Positions 52,489 to 61,934 are shown, numbered from the stretch's first letter. The stretch is DNA of 64,000 nucleotides from an uncultured Pseudodesulfovibrio sp. (GCF_963662885.1 NZ_OY760064.1:62001-126000), one strand, 5' to 3'. Notes: generated by a model not told the origin, from the letters alone. Numbers and translations are program-made.

Positions 52489-53502
52489 ATGTCGACCATC
52501 AAGGATGTTGCCAAACTCGCCCAGGTGTCGACATCGACGGTCTCCCATGTCCTGAACAAGACCCGCTTTGTTAGTGAAGATACTCGCCAGAGAGTCAACA
52601 ACGCCGTCCGCGAACTGAATTACCGCCCTTCCTCCATCGCCCGCAGCCTGAAGGTCCAGACCACCAAAACCCTGGGAATGCTGGTCACCGCCAGCAGGAA
52701 CCCCTTTTTCGCCGAAGTGGTCCATGCCGTGGAAAGGCGCTGCTACGAGCGCGGCTATACCCTTTTTCTGTGCAACACCGAAGGCGATGTGAAGCGCATG
52801 GAAGCCAACCTCGACGCCCTTGAGGAAAAGCGCGTGGACGGGCTTCTGCTGCTTTGCAGCGAGGTCAACGACGACATCCTGCGCCTGCTCGAAACTGAGC
52901 GGCCCACCCCGACCGTTGTCTTCGACTGGGGGCCAGAGTCGGACAACGTCGACAGGATCTACGACAACTCTCCGGACGGCGGGTACATGGCTGTCCGGCA
53001 TCTCATTGAAATGGGGCATACGGCAATCGGCTGCGTGACCGGCCCCTTGGGCCGGAGGTCGGCCATCGAACGGCTCCAGGGGATGCGCACGGCCATGGCC
53101 GAAGCCGGACTGCCGGTTCACGAGGAATGGATCGTCGAGGGTGACTATGACTGCAACGGCGGCATACGCGCCCTGCAGCAACTGGCGAGACAGTCTGCCA
53201 TGCCGACGGCCCTTTTCGTTTGCAACGACATGATGGCGCTCGGCGTCATCAGTGAGGCCGCCCGGATGGGGCTGCGCGTTCCTGAAGAGCTGTCCATCGT
53301 CGGGTACGATGACATCTACATCGCCCGCTACATGACTCCGCCCCTCACGACCATTCACCAGTCCACCAGCGAAATAGCCGCCATGGCCGTGGACACCCTG
53401 ATTGAGCGGTTGGGCAGCAAACGGGACAAGGGCCGGGTCATCCGAATCGAGCCCCGGCTTGTCGAACGCGATTCCGTACGCAACGTGAAAAAATCCGAAT
53501 AG
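52489..53502 (+). CDS. rbsR: LacI-family ribose repressor RbsR
   Basis: A 337-aa repressor. The N-terminal LacI helix-turn-helix and hinge are clear (TIKDVAKLAQVSTSTVSHVL, then YRPSSIARSLK), followed by a periplasmic-binding-protein-like sensor domain (GMLVTASRNPFFAEVVHAVE; ELSIVGYDDIYIARYMTPPL). It is the last gene of the operon, starting six bases after rbsK, and most likely binds the tandem palindromes upstream of rbsB and is released by ribose. Confidence 0.93.
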   Translation: MSTIKDVAKLAQVSTSTVSHVLNKTRFVSEDTRQRVNNAVRELNYRPSSIARSLKVQTTKTLGMLVTASRNPFFAEVVHAVERRCYERGYTLFLCNTEGDVKRMEANLDALEEKRVDGLLLLCSEVNDDILRLLETERPTPTVVFDWGPESDNVDRIYDNSPDGGYMAVRHLIEMGHTAIGCVTGPLGRRSAIERLQGMRTAMAEAGLPVHEEWIVEGDYDCNGGIRALQQLARQSAMPTALFVCNDMMALGVISEAARMGLRVPEELSIVGYDDIYIARYMTPPLTTIHQSTSEIAAMAVDTLIERLGSKRDKGRVIRIEPRLVERDSVRNVKKSE

Positions 53503-53671
53503 TCCTGTTCATTGGCTCCGGCTCCCGATAGAGCGGGATCCAATGGGGCGGCTGACGTCGACGCCAAAAGAAGCGGGTGGAGAGAAGCGGTGCCGTTTCC
53601 TCCGGACGTGGAACGAAAGACCTGCTGTAGGCATATCGTGAAGGTCGCCCCCGAATTCAGCCTGTCAAAGC

Positions 53672-54418
53672 TCAGAAATCGTATTTTCCCTTGAGCGTCT
53701 GGTAGTCCGGACTGGAGAGGAATTCCTGGAGTTTCTCATTGAACTTCCGGGCCAGCTCGGCGTGTCCGGGTTTGTCGCTGAAGGCCAGGTAGTAGGGCAT
53801 GTCCGGTTGGGTGTAGGCATGGGATTCTATCCGGTCCAGGTAGCCGAGCCGCCGGGCGTGGTAGAGAGTGGGGGCGAGGTAGCTGGCGAATATGTCTATC
53901 CTGCCTGCGACCAGATTCTGGAAGGCCAGCTCAAAGGTATTGAAGCGTTTGACGGTCGGGGTTCCCATCTTGGCGAACCGGTCTGTCCAATCCGCACCTC
54001 GGATCAACCCCAAACGAAGGTCGGGACGGAATTTCCCGGCAAAGGGTACCTTTTTCCCTTTTTTCACCCAGAAGGTGGTCTGCTCGGTGGTGATGGGAGT
54101 GCGCACATAGTGCAGGTACTTCTCCCTTTCCTGAACAAGGGCCAGGTCGAGGACCCCGTCCAGGGCCTTGTCCTCTGCCATCCGAATGACCCGGCCCCAC
54201 GGGTAGGGCTCAAAGACGACTTCATAGCCCATCTGTCCGGCAACGGTCCGGACCAGATCCGGGTCCAATCCGACAAGGGTGTTCCCCTGCCAGATATAAT
54301 GGCTGTACCAGTCCTTGTTCTCCACGCCGATGGTCAGGACTTCCTGGGCAAAGGCATTGTTGCCGAACGCTCCAAGGACACAGGCCCAGACCAGAAAAAT
54401 ATGCATGACAATCCGCAC
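53672..54418 (-). CDS. Periplasmic extracellular solute-binding protein (family 3-like)
   Basis: A 248-aa secreted protein with a signal peptide (IFLVWACVLGAFGNNAFA) and an amino-acid-binding-protein-like fold: LTIGVENKDWYSHYIW, LVGLDPDLVRTVAGQMGYEV, PWGRVIRMAEDKALDGVLDL. No permease or ATPase gene is adjacent, so it may be an orphan sensor or binding protein of the kind common in Desulfovibrio. ATG at 54418 gives MRIVMHIF; the ATG four codons later is also possible. Ligand unknown. Confidence 0.87.
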   Translation of the reverse strand: MRIVMHIFLVWACVLGAFGNNAFAQEVLTIGVENKDWYSHYIWQGNTLVGLDPDLVRTVAGQMGYEVVFEPYPWGRVIRMAEDKALDGVLDLALVQEREKYLHYVRTPITTEQTTFWVKKGKKVPFAGKFRPDLRLGLIRGADWTDRFAKMGTPTVKRFNTFELAFQNLVAGRIDIFASYLAPTLYHARRLGYLDRIESHAYTQPDMPYYLAFSDKPGHAELARKFNEKLQEFLSSPDYQTLKGKYDF

Positions 54419-54543
54419 CGTGAAAGCTCCTTCCCTTATTCAGTGTAATACGGACAATGGTGCAAAGAGTCAAAGAGGGCGAAAAAAGATGGCTCCCAAA
54501 GCGAGAGGACACGGGGCGTGTGCTTATGCAGTAATGTGGCGTG

Positions 54544-54573
54544 CTGACGTGAATGAATTGTGCCTGCTATAAT
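54544..54573 (+). promoter_or_regulatory. Candidate sigma-70 promoter upstream of the 78-aa gene
   Basis: CTGACG, 18-base spacer, then a perfect TATAAT at 54568-54573. It would leave a leader of roughly 190 bases before the ATG at 54774. The rest of the 54419-54773 gap holds no gene I can support. Confidence 0.5.
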
Positions 54574-54773
54574 AGTTCGTTTTTATAACCCCTTATCCAT
54601 TTTCTGGGATTGCGTCGTCATGTGCTTTGGGAGGTTGGCTGCTGACTTAATGTGTGAATAGGCTTGCAAACATGGACACAGGCTCATATGAAACGCAACT
54701 AAGCATAGGCTAAGGAGATTCGCTGAATCCCGGGCCGGAGTACGAAACAACCAAGAATCAACGGGGACAGGAT

Positions 54774-55010
54774 ATGGGCAACGAACAGGAAAAGCTGAAG
54801 CAGATATTCATGGGTTACCACCCGCGCTCTCAAGACGGCAGTTCGCCGAAATCACGCTCCCTCAGCGACTCCATTGCCATAATGGAAGCCTTCAACGAGG
54901 CGCAGCAAGAGGACCGGTTTCGGGCCGAGGTTGTTGAAATAGCCTTCAGTGACGGGTGCGCCGTCACCGTTGTCGAAACGAACATCGATAAAGTCTGGCA
55001 GTATTTGTAA
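54774..55010 (+). CDS. Small protein of unknown function
   Basis: A 78-aa soluble protein, acidic with a basic patch (HPRSQDGSSPKSRSLSDSIA) and an alternating hydrophobic C-terminus (AEVVEIAFSDGCAVTVVETN). The ATG is preceded by GGGGACAGG. It stands alone between a candidate promoter and a strong terminator, which argues that it is real. I do not recognise the family. Confidence 0.65.
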   Translation: MGNEQEKLKQIFMGYHPRSQDGSSPKSRSLSDSIAIMEAFNEAQQEDRFRAEVVEIAFSDGCAVTVVETNIDKVWQYL

Positions 55011-55066
55011 TCACCGCTGAAAACCATGCAGAAGATTTCGGGCCGATGCCCGCAGATGGTTGCATG

Positions 55067-55100
55067 AAAAGGGGCCCGAGCAATTGCTCGGGCCCCTTTT
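55067..55100. terminator. Bidirectional terminator
   Basis: A perfectly palindromic 34-base stretch: AAAAGGGGCCCGAGCAA pairs with its full complement, giving A/T runs on both sides. It can end the 78-aa gene on the plus strand and the convergent alcohol dehydrogenase on the minus strand. Confidence 0.92.
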
Positions 55101-55185
55101 CATGCTTTTAGTATCCGTTTCCGCTTGCTGCCCGCAGTGTCGGGCCCTGGGCAGCCATCATGACCGTGTCCACATATGAAATCGC

Positions 55186-56241
55186 TTATCTCTTGCCTGT
55201 CAGATCGATCACGAAGCGGTAGCGGATGTCCTTGTTCACCACGCGGTCGAAGGCCTCGGTAATCTGGTCGGGCTGGATCAACTCGATGTCAGCCTTGATA
55301 TTGTGGGCCGTGCAGTAGTCCATGACCTCCTGGGTTTCAGCTATGCCGCCGATGACAGACCCTGCCAGACTCCTGCGGCCGCTGGTCAGGGTCATCCCGG
55401 GGATATCTTCCAGCTGGTCCAGGGCGCCGACGTTGACGAGGGTGCCGTTGACCTGGAGAAGGTTCAGGAACTGGTTTACGGGGTACCCCTTGGGGACTGT
55501 GGAGATCATCAGGTCGAAGTGCCGGGTGAGCCGCTCCATGGCGTCGGTGTCGCTCCACAGGACCGCCTCTCGCGCGCCCAGTTCCTTGGCCGCGGCCACC
55601 TTGCCGGGCGAGGTCGTGAACACGGTGACCTCGGCCTTGCGCGATACGGCGAGCTTGACCGCCATATGGCCCAGACCGCCGAGGCCGATCACGCCCACCC
55701 GCTGGCCGGACTCGACCTTCCAGTGCTGGATGGGCGAGAACGTGGTGATTCCGGCGCAGAGCAGCGGGGCCATGGCAGGCAGGTCCACCCCCGGCGGCAC
55801 CCGGATGGCGTAGTGCTCCTTGACCACCAGCTTGTCGGAAAATCCGCCGTAGTTGTAGCCGCCCGAGATCTTGTCCGGCGCGTTGAAGACCAGCGTCCAT
55901 TCCGGACAATACTGCTCAAGGTCGGCTTCGCAGCATTCGCAGGTGCCGCAGGAGTCCACGATGCAGCCTACCCCGGCGAAGTCATCCACTTTGAATTTCT
56001 TGACCTTGCTGCCCACGGCCGCGACCCGGCCGATGATCTCGTGCCCGGGAACGCAAGGGTAGTTGGCAGGCCCCCACTCGCTGCGGGCCATGTGGATGTC
56101 GGAATGGCAGATGCCGCAGTACATGATGTCGATCAGTACGTCATCGGGCCTCAGGGCGCGCCGTTCGATGGTCATGGCATGGAAGCTGTCCGTAGGACCG
56201 TCAACGCCATAGGCCTTGATGGAATAGGGGCCGTTCCCCAT
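55186..56241 (-). CDS. Zinc-dependent alcohol dehydrogenase, cinnamyl-alcohol/YahK-like
   Basis: A 351-aa NADP-type alcohol/aldehyde reductase. The catalytic zinc site is seen in YCGICHSDIH and PGHEIIGRVAAVG; the structural zinc cluster is CGTCECCEADLEQYC. The Rossmann loop is GLGGLGHMAVKLA. ATG at 56241 is chosen for its AGGAGAG ribosome site; the open frame extends upstream without support. Such enzymes reduce a broad range of aldehydes. The AraC-type regulator gene lies upstream in the same direction, the usual pairing of YqhC-like regulators with aldehyde reductases. Confidence 0.93.
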   Translation of the reverse strand: MGNGPYSIKAYGVDGPTDSFHAMTIERRALRPDDVLIDIMYCGICHSDIHMARSEWGPANYPCVPGHEIIGRVAAVGSKVKKFKVDDFAGVGCIVDSCGTCECCEADLEQYCPEWTLVFNAPDKISGGYNYGGFSDKLVVKEHYAIRVPPGVDLPAMAPLLCAGITTFSPIQHWKVESGQRVGVIGLGGLGHMAVKLAVSRKAEVTVFTTSPGKVAAAKELGAREAVLWSDTDAMERLTRHFDLMISTVPKGYPVNQFLNLLQVNGTLVNVGALDQLEDIPGMTLTSGRRSLAGSVIGGIAETQEVMDYCTAHNIKADIELIQPDQITEAFDRVVNKDIRYRFVIDLTGKR

Positions 56242-56515
56242 ATCGCTCTCTCCTTTGCGGTTGGTGCGTTTGCGCCCGCGCCTTTCTCCGCGCGGCGGCA
56301 GCCCACGGGGCACCGGTCTCCAGAGCCGAGCGCCGCCCCTTGTCCGGTTCCTCTCGCAGAGGAACATTCCGGGGTGGTATGCGGCAAATAGAGATGCTTA
56401 TTGTTCCTATATCAGCATGGGGCAAAAAGGTCATGACATGATCCTGTTTTGATCATGCCTGATTCTGTATGCGTTCTTGGGCCGTGCACCTTGCTTGTGC
56501 TGTTGGGAAAAAGAA

Positions 56516-56541
56516 AGCGGGGCCGGAATATCGGCCCCGCT
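56516..56541 (-). terminator. Terminator of the AraC-type regulator gene
   Basis: AGCGGGGCCG pairs with CGGCCCCGCT; the minus strand continues with a T-rich tract. It shows that the regulator and the dehydrogenase are separate transcripts. The rest of the 56242-56580 gap has no visible gene. Confidence 0.85.
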
Positions 56542-56580
56542 CAAGCGGTTGGAACTGTTCTGGATCTACCTAACCAGACG

Positions 56581-57519
56581 CTAGGCGGCACCCGAGACGA
56601 CTTCGGTACGGCCCTGCCGGTGCAGGTTCTTGATGTCGCGCAGGGGCGGTTCGCCGAACTGGCGCTTGTATTCACGGCTGAACTGCGAGGGGCTTTCGTA
56701 GCCCACCTGGAGGGCGGCGGTGGTCGCGTCCTGGCTTTCGGTCAGCATCAACCGTCGGGCCTCGTGCAACCGCAGCCACTTCTGGAATTGCAGGGGGCTC
56801 ATGGCCGTCATGGCGCGGAAATGGTGATGGAAGGTGGACACGCTCATGCCCGTCCGTTTGGCCAGCACCTCCACTGTCAGCGGCTTGGTGTAGTTATCCC
56901 TGAGCCAGTCCACGGTCCGGGCGACCTGCTGGCCGTGGCTCTCGGCCGTGGCGATCTGACGCAGACGCGGGCCGAGTTCGCCCATGAGCAGGCGGTACAG
57001 TATTTCCTTGAGGATCAGGGGCGATAAAATGGGGATGTCTTCGGGGGTGTCCAGAAGATCGACCAACCGCTGGAAGCTGTCGAGCAGCGTCTCGGACACC
57101 TCGCAGACAGCCATGCCCCGGCCGGTCTGGCGGGTGCGCGGGACCGGCAGGTTGCTGTCCACCATGAGCTGGGCGACCATGTTCAGGTCGATCTTCAATA
57201 CCAGGCTGAGGAACGGTGCCTCCTTGCTCGCCTTGAGCACATGGGCCATGACCGGCAGGCCCACCGAGGTGATCAACATGTGGTTCTCGTCGTAGACGTA
57301 TTCCTCGTCGTTGAGCTGAACCCGTTTGGCTCCCTGGGCGACCAGGCAGATGCACGGTTCGTACATGGCGCTCTTGGGCTCGGTGGTGTTTTCGTAGCGT
57401 ACCAGCATCAATCCCGGAATATCCGACATGAGGTGGTCGTCATTTTCTGTCAATCGGTATATCCGCTCAGCCAGGGCGCTCCGCGCCGTGCTGATGGCGT
57501 CGTTTGTTGCATTGCTCAT
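56581..57519 (-). CDS. AraC-family transcriptional regulator
   Basis: A 312-aa regulator. An N-terminal AraC-type ligand domain (about residues 30-190: YEPCICLVAQGAKRVQLND, YVYDENHMLITSVGLPV) is followed by two helix-turn-helix motifs (LTVEVLAKRTGMSVSTFHHH; TAALQVGYESPSQFSREYKR). It resembles YqhC, which activates aldehyde reductases. It is flanked by an alcohol dehydrogenase downstream and, divergently, an aldo/keto reductase, which are its probable targets. GGAG lies a few bases before the ATG. Confidence 0.92.
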   Translation of the reverse strand: MSNATNDAISTARSALAERIYRLTENDDHLMSDIPGLMLVRYENTTEPKSAMYEPCICLVAQGAKRVQLNDEEYVYDENHMLITSVGLPVMAHVLKASKEAPFLSLVLKIDLNMVAQLMVDSNLPVPRTRQTGRGMAVCEVSETLLDSFQRLVDLLDTPEDIPILSPLILKEILYRLLMGELGPRLRQIATAESHGQQVARTVDWLRDNYTKPLTVEVLAKRTGMSVSTFHHHFRAMTAMSPLQFQKWLRLHEARRLMLTESQDATTAALQVGYESPSQFSREYKRQFGEPPLRDIKNLHRQGRTEVVSGAA

Positions 57520-57835
57520 TGCTGGTCTCCTTTGCCTGGTTACTTACCAGTTCCTGAATGGGCTGGACAAGGGAAGGGGGCACATTTTTGGATGATTAGG
57601 CAATAATAAAAGAGAATCGGTCTATCCTGTACAACGCCCCAGGCCCTATACAATGGGGGAATCGGGCTTGGCTCGATATTCAGGCGGTTTTACGTCCCGG
57701 CAGAATGTGCTGTTTTTCGGGACGCCTCCAGAGAATGTCTCAATACAATGGCAGCGGAGCGGCTCCGTCCGGACGGCTTCCGGCGCGGACGCCCGGTCGC
57801 CCGCAGAAATGTTCAGATTCCCTAAGGAGACCAGA
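57520..57835. other. Divergent regulatory region between the AraC-type regulator and aldo/keto reductase genes
   Basis: About 316 bases. An open frame continues through part of it in phase with the reductase but without a ribosome site. I cannot define promoters with confidence; presumably the regulator binds here. Confidence 0.4.
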
Positions 57836-58981
57836 GTGCTTTACAGAACAATGCCGAAGAACGGCGACAAACTTTCCTCCCTCGGGTTCGGGTGCATGCG
57901 CCTGCCCATGGTAGACGGCGTTATCGACGAAGAACGGGCCATCGCCCAGATCCGTCAGGCCATCGACGCCGGGGTCAACTATGTGGACACGGCCTGGCCG
58001 TATCATAATGGCGAAAGCGAGCCGCTGCTCGGCAAGGCCCTGCAGGACGGCTATCGCGACAAGGTCAAGATCGCCACCAAGCTGCCTACCTGGCTGATCA
58101 AGAGCCATGATGACATGGATACCTATCTCAACGCTCAGCTGGAGAGGCTCGGCACCGATCATATCGACTACTATCTGATCCACGCCCTGTCCGGACCGTC
58201 CTGGAAGACCATCGAGAGCCTCGGCGGCAAGGCCTTTCTGAACAAGGCCATGGCGGACAGGCGCATCGTCAATCCCGGCTTCTCCTTCCACGGTTTGTCC
58301 GAGGATTTCCAGCCTATTGTTGATGCCTACCCGTGGGTTTTCTGCCAGATCCAGTACAACTTCCTGGACACCGATTTCCAGGCTGGCACCAAAGGGTTGC
58401 AATACGCGGCTTCCAAGGACTTGGGCGTCATCATCATGGAGCCTCTGCGAGGCGGCAACCTGGCGCTGCCCGAACCGCCCCAGGCCGTAGCGGACATCTG
58501 GGATCTGGCCGAGACCAAGCGCACCCCGGCCGAGTGGGCCTTCCGCTGGGTTTGGAACCATCCGGAGGTCACCGTGGTCCTCTCCGGCATGAACGATGAA
58601 GAGCAGGTCCGTGAAAACATGGGCGTGGCGGACGAGGCCGAAGCGGATTCCCTGACCCGGTCCGAACTGGACCTGATCAAGCGGGTGGCCGACACCTACC
58701 GCCAACTCATGCAGGTCGGCTGCACCGGCTGCGGCTACTGCATGCCCTGTCCGGCGGGCGTCCAGATCCCCACCTGTTTCGACATGTTCAACAAGATGCA
58801 CATGTTCGGGAACGAGACCGAGGCCAAGCGGTTGTACAATTCCTTTGCCTCCGGTTCGGTCCTGCAACGGGCTCCCGGTTTCGCCTCCCAGTGCGTAGAG
58901 TGCGGACAGTGCCTGGAAAAGTGTCCTCAATCCATCGAAATCCCCGAGGTCCTCAAGCGGGTCGCCGAGACCATGGAATAG
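57836..58981 (+). CDS. Aldo/keto reductase with C-terminal [4Fe-4S] clusters
   Basis: A 381-aa oxidoreductase. The GTG at 57836 is taken as start because AAGGAGA precedes it; upstream codons of the open frame look non-coding. The AKR barrel shows GFGCMRLPM at the start and the catalytic tetrad: Asp and Tyr in DTAWPYHNGES, Lys in IATKLPTW, His in YYLIHALS. The C-terminal 90 residues carry Cys motifs CTGCGYCMPCP and CVECGQCLEKCP for Fe-S clusters. This fusion type is common in anaerobes. It is divergent from the AraC-type regulator, a likely target. Confidence 0.92.
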   Translation: MLYRTMPKNGDKLSSLGFGCMRLPMVDGVIDEERAIAQIRQAIDAGVNYVDTAWPYHNGESEPLLGKALQDGYRDKVKIATKLPTWLIKSHDDMDTYLNAQLERLGTDHIDYYLIHALSGPSWKTIESLGGKAFLNKAMADRRIVNPGFSFHGLSEDFQPIVDAYPWVFCQIQYNFLDTDFQAGTKGLQYAASKDLGVIIMEPLRGGNLALPEPPQAVADIWDLAETKRTPAEWAFRWVWNHPEVTVVLSGMNDEEQVRENMGVADEAEADSLTRSELDLIKRVADTYRQLMQVGCTGCGYCMPCPAGVQIPTCFDMFNKMHMFGNETEAKRLYNSFASGSVLQRAPGFASQCVECGQCLEKCPQSIEIPEVLKRVAETME

Positions 58982-59021
58982 AGAGGCAAAAACGCGGTCG
59001 CCGGATATATTCGGCAGCGGG

Positions 59022-59054
59022 AAAGGTCTGGAAGGTGTCTTCCAGGCCTTTTTT
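59022..59054 (+). terminator. Terminator of the aldo/keto reductase gene
   Basis: AAAGG-CTGGAAG pairs with CTTCCAG-CCTTT (one mismatch), then a T run. Confidence 0.88.
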
Positions 59055-59133
59055 GCGACATGGGCAATGGATGTTGCCTGTGATTCCGCATGGACACCGG
59101 CTCCGTTCGTGGGGCTCAACCTGCACAGAAGAA

Positions 59134-59166
59134 AAGGCCCGGCCTGCATAAAGCAGGACGGGCCTT
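59134..59166 (-). terminator. Terminator of the nrdD transcript
   Basis: AAGGCCCG-CCTGC pairs with GCAGG-CGGGCCTT (one mismatch); TTTT follows on the minus strand. It converges with the preceding terminator. Confidence 0.88.
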
Positions 59167-59195
59167 GTAGTCGTATCGCGCCGCCGGGCGGGGCA

Positions 59196-59420
59196 TCAGT
59201 CGGGCTGGTCTGCGGCCAGCTCGCTAATGGCCTTGAGGGTCTTGCCCCGGTCCTGGGCCAGCTTCTTCCATTTCTTCTTTTCCTTTTTCAGCGCTTCGAC
59301 GGTCTGCAGAAGGTCCTGCACCGTGCGCGCCGGATAGCCGTGCGTGGCGCGGCTGCCCCTGCGCAATTCCTCGTCGTTGTGCTGCCGGATGGAGGCAAGC
59401 TGGTTGGCGTCGAGTATCAT
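59196..59420 (-). CDS. Small charged protein downstream of nrdD, function unknown
   Basis: A 74-aa helical, highly charged protein (VEALKKEKKKWKKLAQDRGK) starting MILDANQLASIRQHNDEELR. It begins 17 bases after the nrdD stop with GGGAAACCG upstream, and ends before the shared terminator, so it is cotranscribed with nrdD. No domain recognised. Confidence 0.7.
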   Translation of the reverse strand: MILDANQLASIRQHNDEELRRGSRATHGYPARTVQDLLQTVEALKKEKKKWKKLAQDRGKTLKAISELAADQPD

Positions 59421-59437
59421 CGGTTTCCCGTCTCAGG

Positions 59438-61528
59438 TCAGGCCGCGGGCTCGCAGGCGGGCTCGCAGGGGGACGAGCAGAAGCTTTGCTTCGAGTACTC
59501 GATGCGGTCCTTGTACTCCTGCTGCTTGCCCTTGTTCCAGCGGCCCACCGGACGATAGTAGCCGACCACACGGGTGTAGACCTCGGTCTCCTTGTCGCAG
59601 GTCGGGCAGTTGAAGTGCTCGCCGTAGATGTAGCCGTGGTCCTCGCACACCGAGAAGGTCGGGGTGACCGAGATGTACGGGATTTTGGTCTTGCTCATGG
59701 CCTTGATCAGGAAGTTCTTCACGCTCTCCTCGTTCGGGGCGGCCTCGCCCAGGAAGGTATGGAAGACCGTGCCCCCGTTGTACAGCGTCTGCAGTTCGTT
59801 CTGGTGTTCCAGGGCGAAGAAGACGTCCGAGCTGATGCCTACGGGCAGCAGGGTGGAGTTGGTGTAGTACGGGGTTTCGTCGCCGGAGGTGTGGATATCG
59901 GCGTACAGTTCCTTGTCGATCTTGGCCAGGCGGTAGCAGGTGCCTTCGCCCGGAGTGGCCTCGAGGTTGTACAGGTTGCCGGTGTCCTCCTGGAACTCGA
60001 CGACGAGTCGGCGCAGGAGCTTGAGCACCCGCTGCATCAACCGGGAGCCGGACGGGGTGTCGAGGCCCTTGTGCAGCAGGTTCATGCACGCCTCGTGGCC
60101 GCCGATGAGACCGATGGTCGAGAAGTGGCCCTTGAAGCCGTTCTTGAGGTAGCGCCGGGAGAACGGGAACATGCCCGCGTCCAGGTTCTGCTGGACCACC
60201 TTGCGCTTGAACTCCAGGGACTCGGAGGCCAACCGGGCGTACTCGGTGACCAGGTCCATGAAGTCTTCCTCGTTGTGGGCCAGATAGGCCAGCTTGGGCA
60301 GGTTCAGGGTGACCACGCCGATGGACCCGGTCAGGTCGCCCGCGCCGAACAGACCGCCGGTCTTCTTGCGGATTTCACGCAGGTCCATCTGCAGACGGCA
60401 GCACATGGAGCGCACGTCCTCGGGGTTGAGGTCCGAGTTGATGAAGTTCTGGAAGTAGGGCGCGCCGTACTTGGCGGTCATCTTCAGGAGCAGCTTGCCT
60501 TCCTCGGATTCCCAGGGGAAGTCCTTGGTCACGTTGTACGTGGGGATGGGGAAGGAGAAGATGCGCCCGTCCGCGTCGCCTTCAAGCATGACTTCCAGGA
60601 AGGCCCGGTTGAACATGGCCATCTCTTCGGCGTACTCGCCGTAGGTGGAGTCCTGAAGCTGGCCGCCGATGATGACCGCTTCCTTGGCGATGTGCGCGGG
60701 CGGCACAAAGTCCAGGGTGAAGTTGGTGAACGGCGACTGTCCGCCCCAGCGCGAGGTGGCGTTGAGGTTGTGGAGCAGTTTCTGAACCTGCTGCTTGACG
60801 TCGTGGTAGCTCAGTCCGTCGTTGCGGATGAACGGGGCGAGGTAGGTGTCCACGTTGTTGAAGGCCTGTGCACCGGCCCATTCGTTCTGCAGGGTGCCGA
60901 GAAAGTTGACCATCTGTCCGCAGGCCGCGTCAAAGTGCTTGGCCGGGGTGGATGAGCAGCGGTCGCGCAGGTTGAATCCTTCGAGCAGCAGGTCGCGCAG
61001 GGACCAGCCCGAGCAGTATCCGGCCAGGCCGAAGGAAAGGTCGTGAATGTGGAAGTAGCCGTGGGTATGGGCCAGGCGGACTTCCTCGGGGTACTTCTCG
61101 AGCATGTACCGGGCCTGGACCGAACCGGCCATGTGCAGGATCAAGCCCTGGAAGGAGTGGGTCATGTTGGAGTTTTCGTTGACCCGCCAGTCCACGTTGT
61201 TCAGGTAGCCGTCGGTGACCTTGGCGATGTCCAGGAACGCCTCGTCCTGGGAACGCAGTTCACGACGCTTTTCGCGATAGATGATGTACCGCTCGGCGAC
61301 CTTGTACAGGCGGGCCTCCATGAGGACCTCCTGAACCATGTCCTGGACCTGTTCCTGCTCCGGGACGTCCACGTCTTTCAGTTTCTTGGCAACCTTGCCG
61401 GCCAGGCGCTCTGCCAGCAGCGGGTCTTTGATGCCGCTGCCCTTGAGGGCCTTGAAGATGGCGTTGCCGATCCGTTTGGTGGACCAGGTCTCGATGCATC
61501 CGTCTCGTTTGAGGATTTTGCTGGGCAT
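59438..61528 (-). CDS. nrdD: Anaerobic (class III) ribonucleoside-triphosphate reductase NrdD
   Basis: A 696-aa glycyl-radical enzyme that makes deoxynucleotides without oxygen. The ATP-cone regulatory domain comes first (KILKRDGCIETWSTKRIGNA), then the reductase barrel. Near the C-terminus (about residue 655) lies the glycyl-radical loop RVVGYYRPVGRWNKG, flanked by the zinc Cys pairs CPTC and CSSPC. The open frame reaches 61786, but ATG at 61528 starts the family sequence; upstream codons belong to the leader. No activase gene nrdG is in this window. A cobalamin riboswitch lies in the leader, so B12 probably represses it in favour of a B12-dependent class II enzyme encoded elsewhere. Confidence 0.95.
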   Translation of the reverse strand: MPSKILKRDGCIETWSTKRIGNAIFKALKGSGIKDPLLAERLAGKVAKKLKDVDVPEQEQVQDMVQEVLMEARLYKVAERYIIYREKRRELRSQDEAFLDIAKVTDGYLNNVDWRVNENSNMTHSFQGLILHMAGSVQARYMLEKYPEEVRLAHTHGYFHIHDLSFGLAGYCSGWSLRDLLLEGFNLRDRCSSTPAKHFDAACGQMVNFLGTLQNEWAGAQAFNNVDTYLAPFIRNDGLSYHDVKQQVQKLLHNLNATSRWGGQSPFTNFTLDFVPPAHIAKEAVIIGGQLQDSTYGEYAEEMAMFNRAFLEVMLEGDADGRIFSFPIPTYNVTKDFPWESEEGKLLLKMTAKYGAPYFQNFINSDLNPEDVRSMCCRLQMDLREIRKKTGGLFGAGDLTGSIGVVTLNLPKLAYLAHNEEDFMDLVTEYARLASESLEFKRKVVQQNLDAGMFPFSRRYLKNGFKGHFSTIGLIGGHEACMNLLHKGLDTPSGSRLMQRVLKLLRRLVVEFQEDTGNLYNLEATPGEGTCYRLAKIDKELYADIHTSGDETPYYTNSTLLPVGISSDVFFALEHQNELQTLYNGGTVFHTFLGEAAPNEESVKNFLIKAMSKTKIPYISVTPTFSVCEDHGYIYGEHFNCPTCDKETEVYTRVVGYYRPVGRWNKGKQQEYKDRIEYSKQSFCSSPCEPACEPAA

Positions 61529-61707
61529 GTATGTCTCTTGCAGGCACGCGGAGGACGGCGCGCAATATATTGCGGCCGCGGGATTATTCGCCTGCGCTGT
61601 CGCCGATGAACGGTCTCGCGGCAGTACCGCGAACCCGGCGACGGTTATCGTGTGGGCATCATTCTTGTCCGCATACGGGTTCCGCGATCCGCATCCGGCA
61701 GGAAACG

Positions 61708-61857
61708 CTTCAGGTAGGTCTTCTGGCTCTCCCCGTCCGGCCCGCCTTCCCGCCTCGCGGCAGTGGCATCTGGACCGGACCTTCATGGGGATTACAGCGG
61801 CGGGACCGCTCCGGCTTCACACCGGATTCCCTGTTATGGCCCGGGGGCCACCTGAAG
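61708..61857 (-). promoter_or_regulatory. Cobalamin (B12) riboswitch in the nrdD leader
   Basis: Read on the minus strand: closing stem CTTCAGGT (61850-61857) with ACCTGAAG (61708-61715), then AACAGGGAA, CCGGTGTGAAGCCGG, GCGGTCCCGCCGCTGTAA, a GCCACTG segment, and the B12 box AGCCAGAAGACCTACC. Order and spacing match the AdoCbl riboswitch. A further strong hairpin between the riboswitch and the start codon (arms about 61624-61636 and 61676-61688) may be the expression platform. The leader from the B12 box to the ATG is about 180 bases. Confidence 0.92.
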
Positions 61858-61934
61858 GACATCGTGACGAGACAGAAGCTAGCGCAAGCCGGAAAAGACC
61901 GCAAGGGTGATTCGCCGAAATCCGGAGACCGGGG

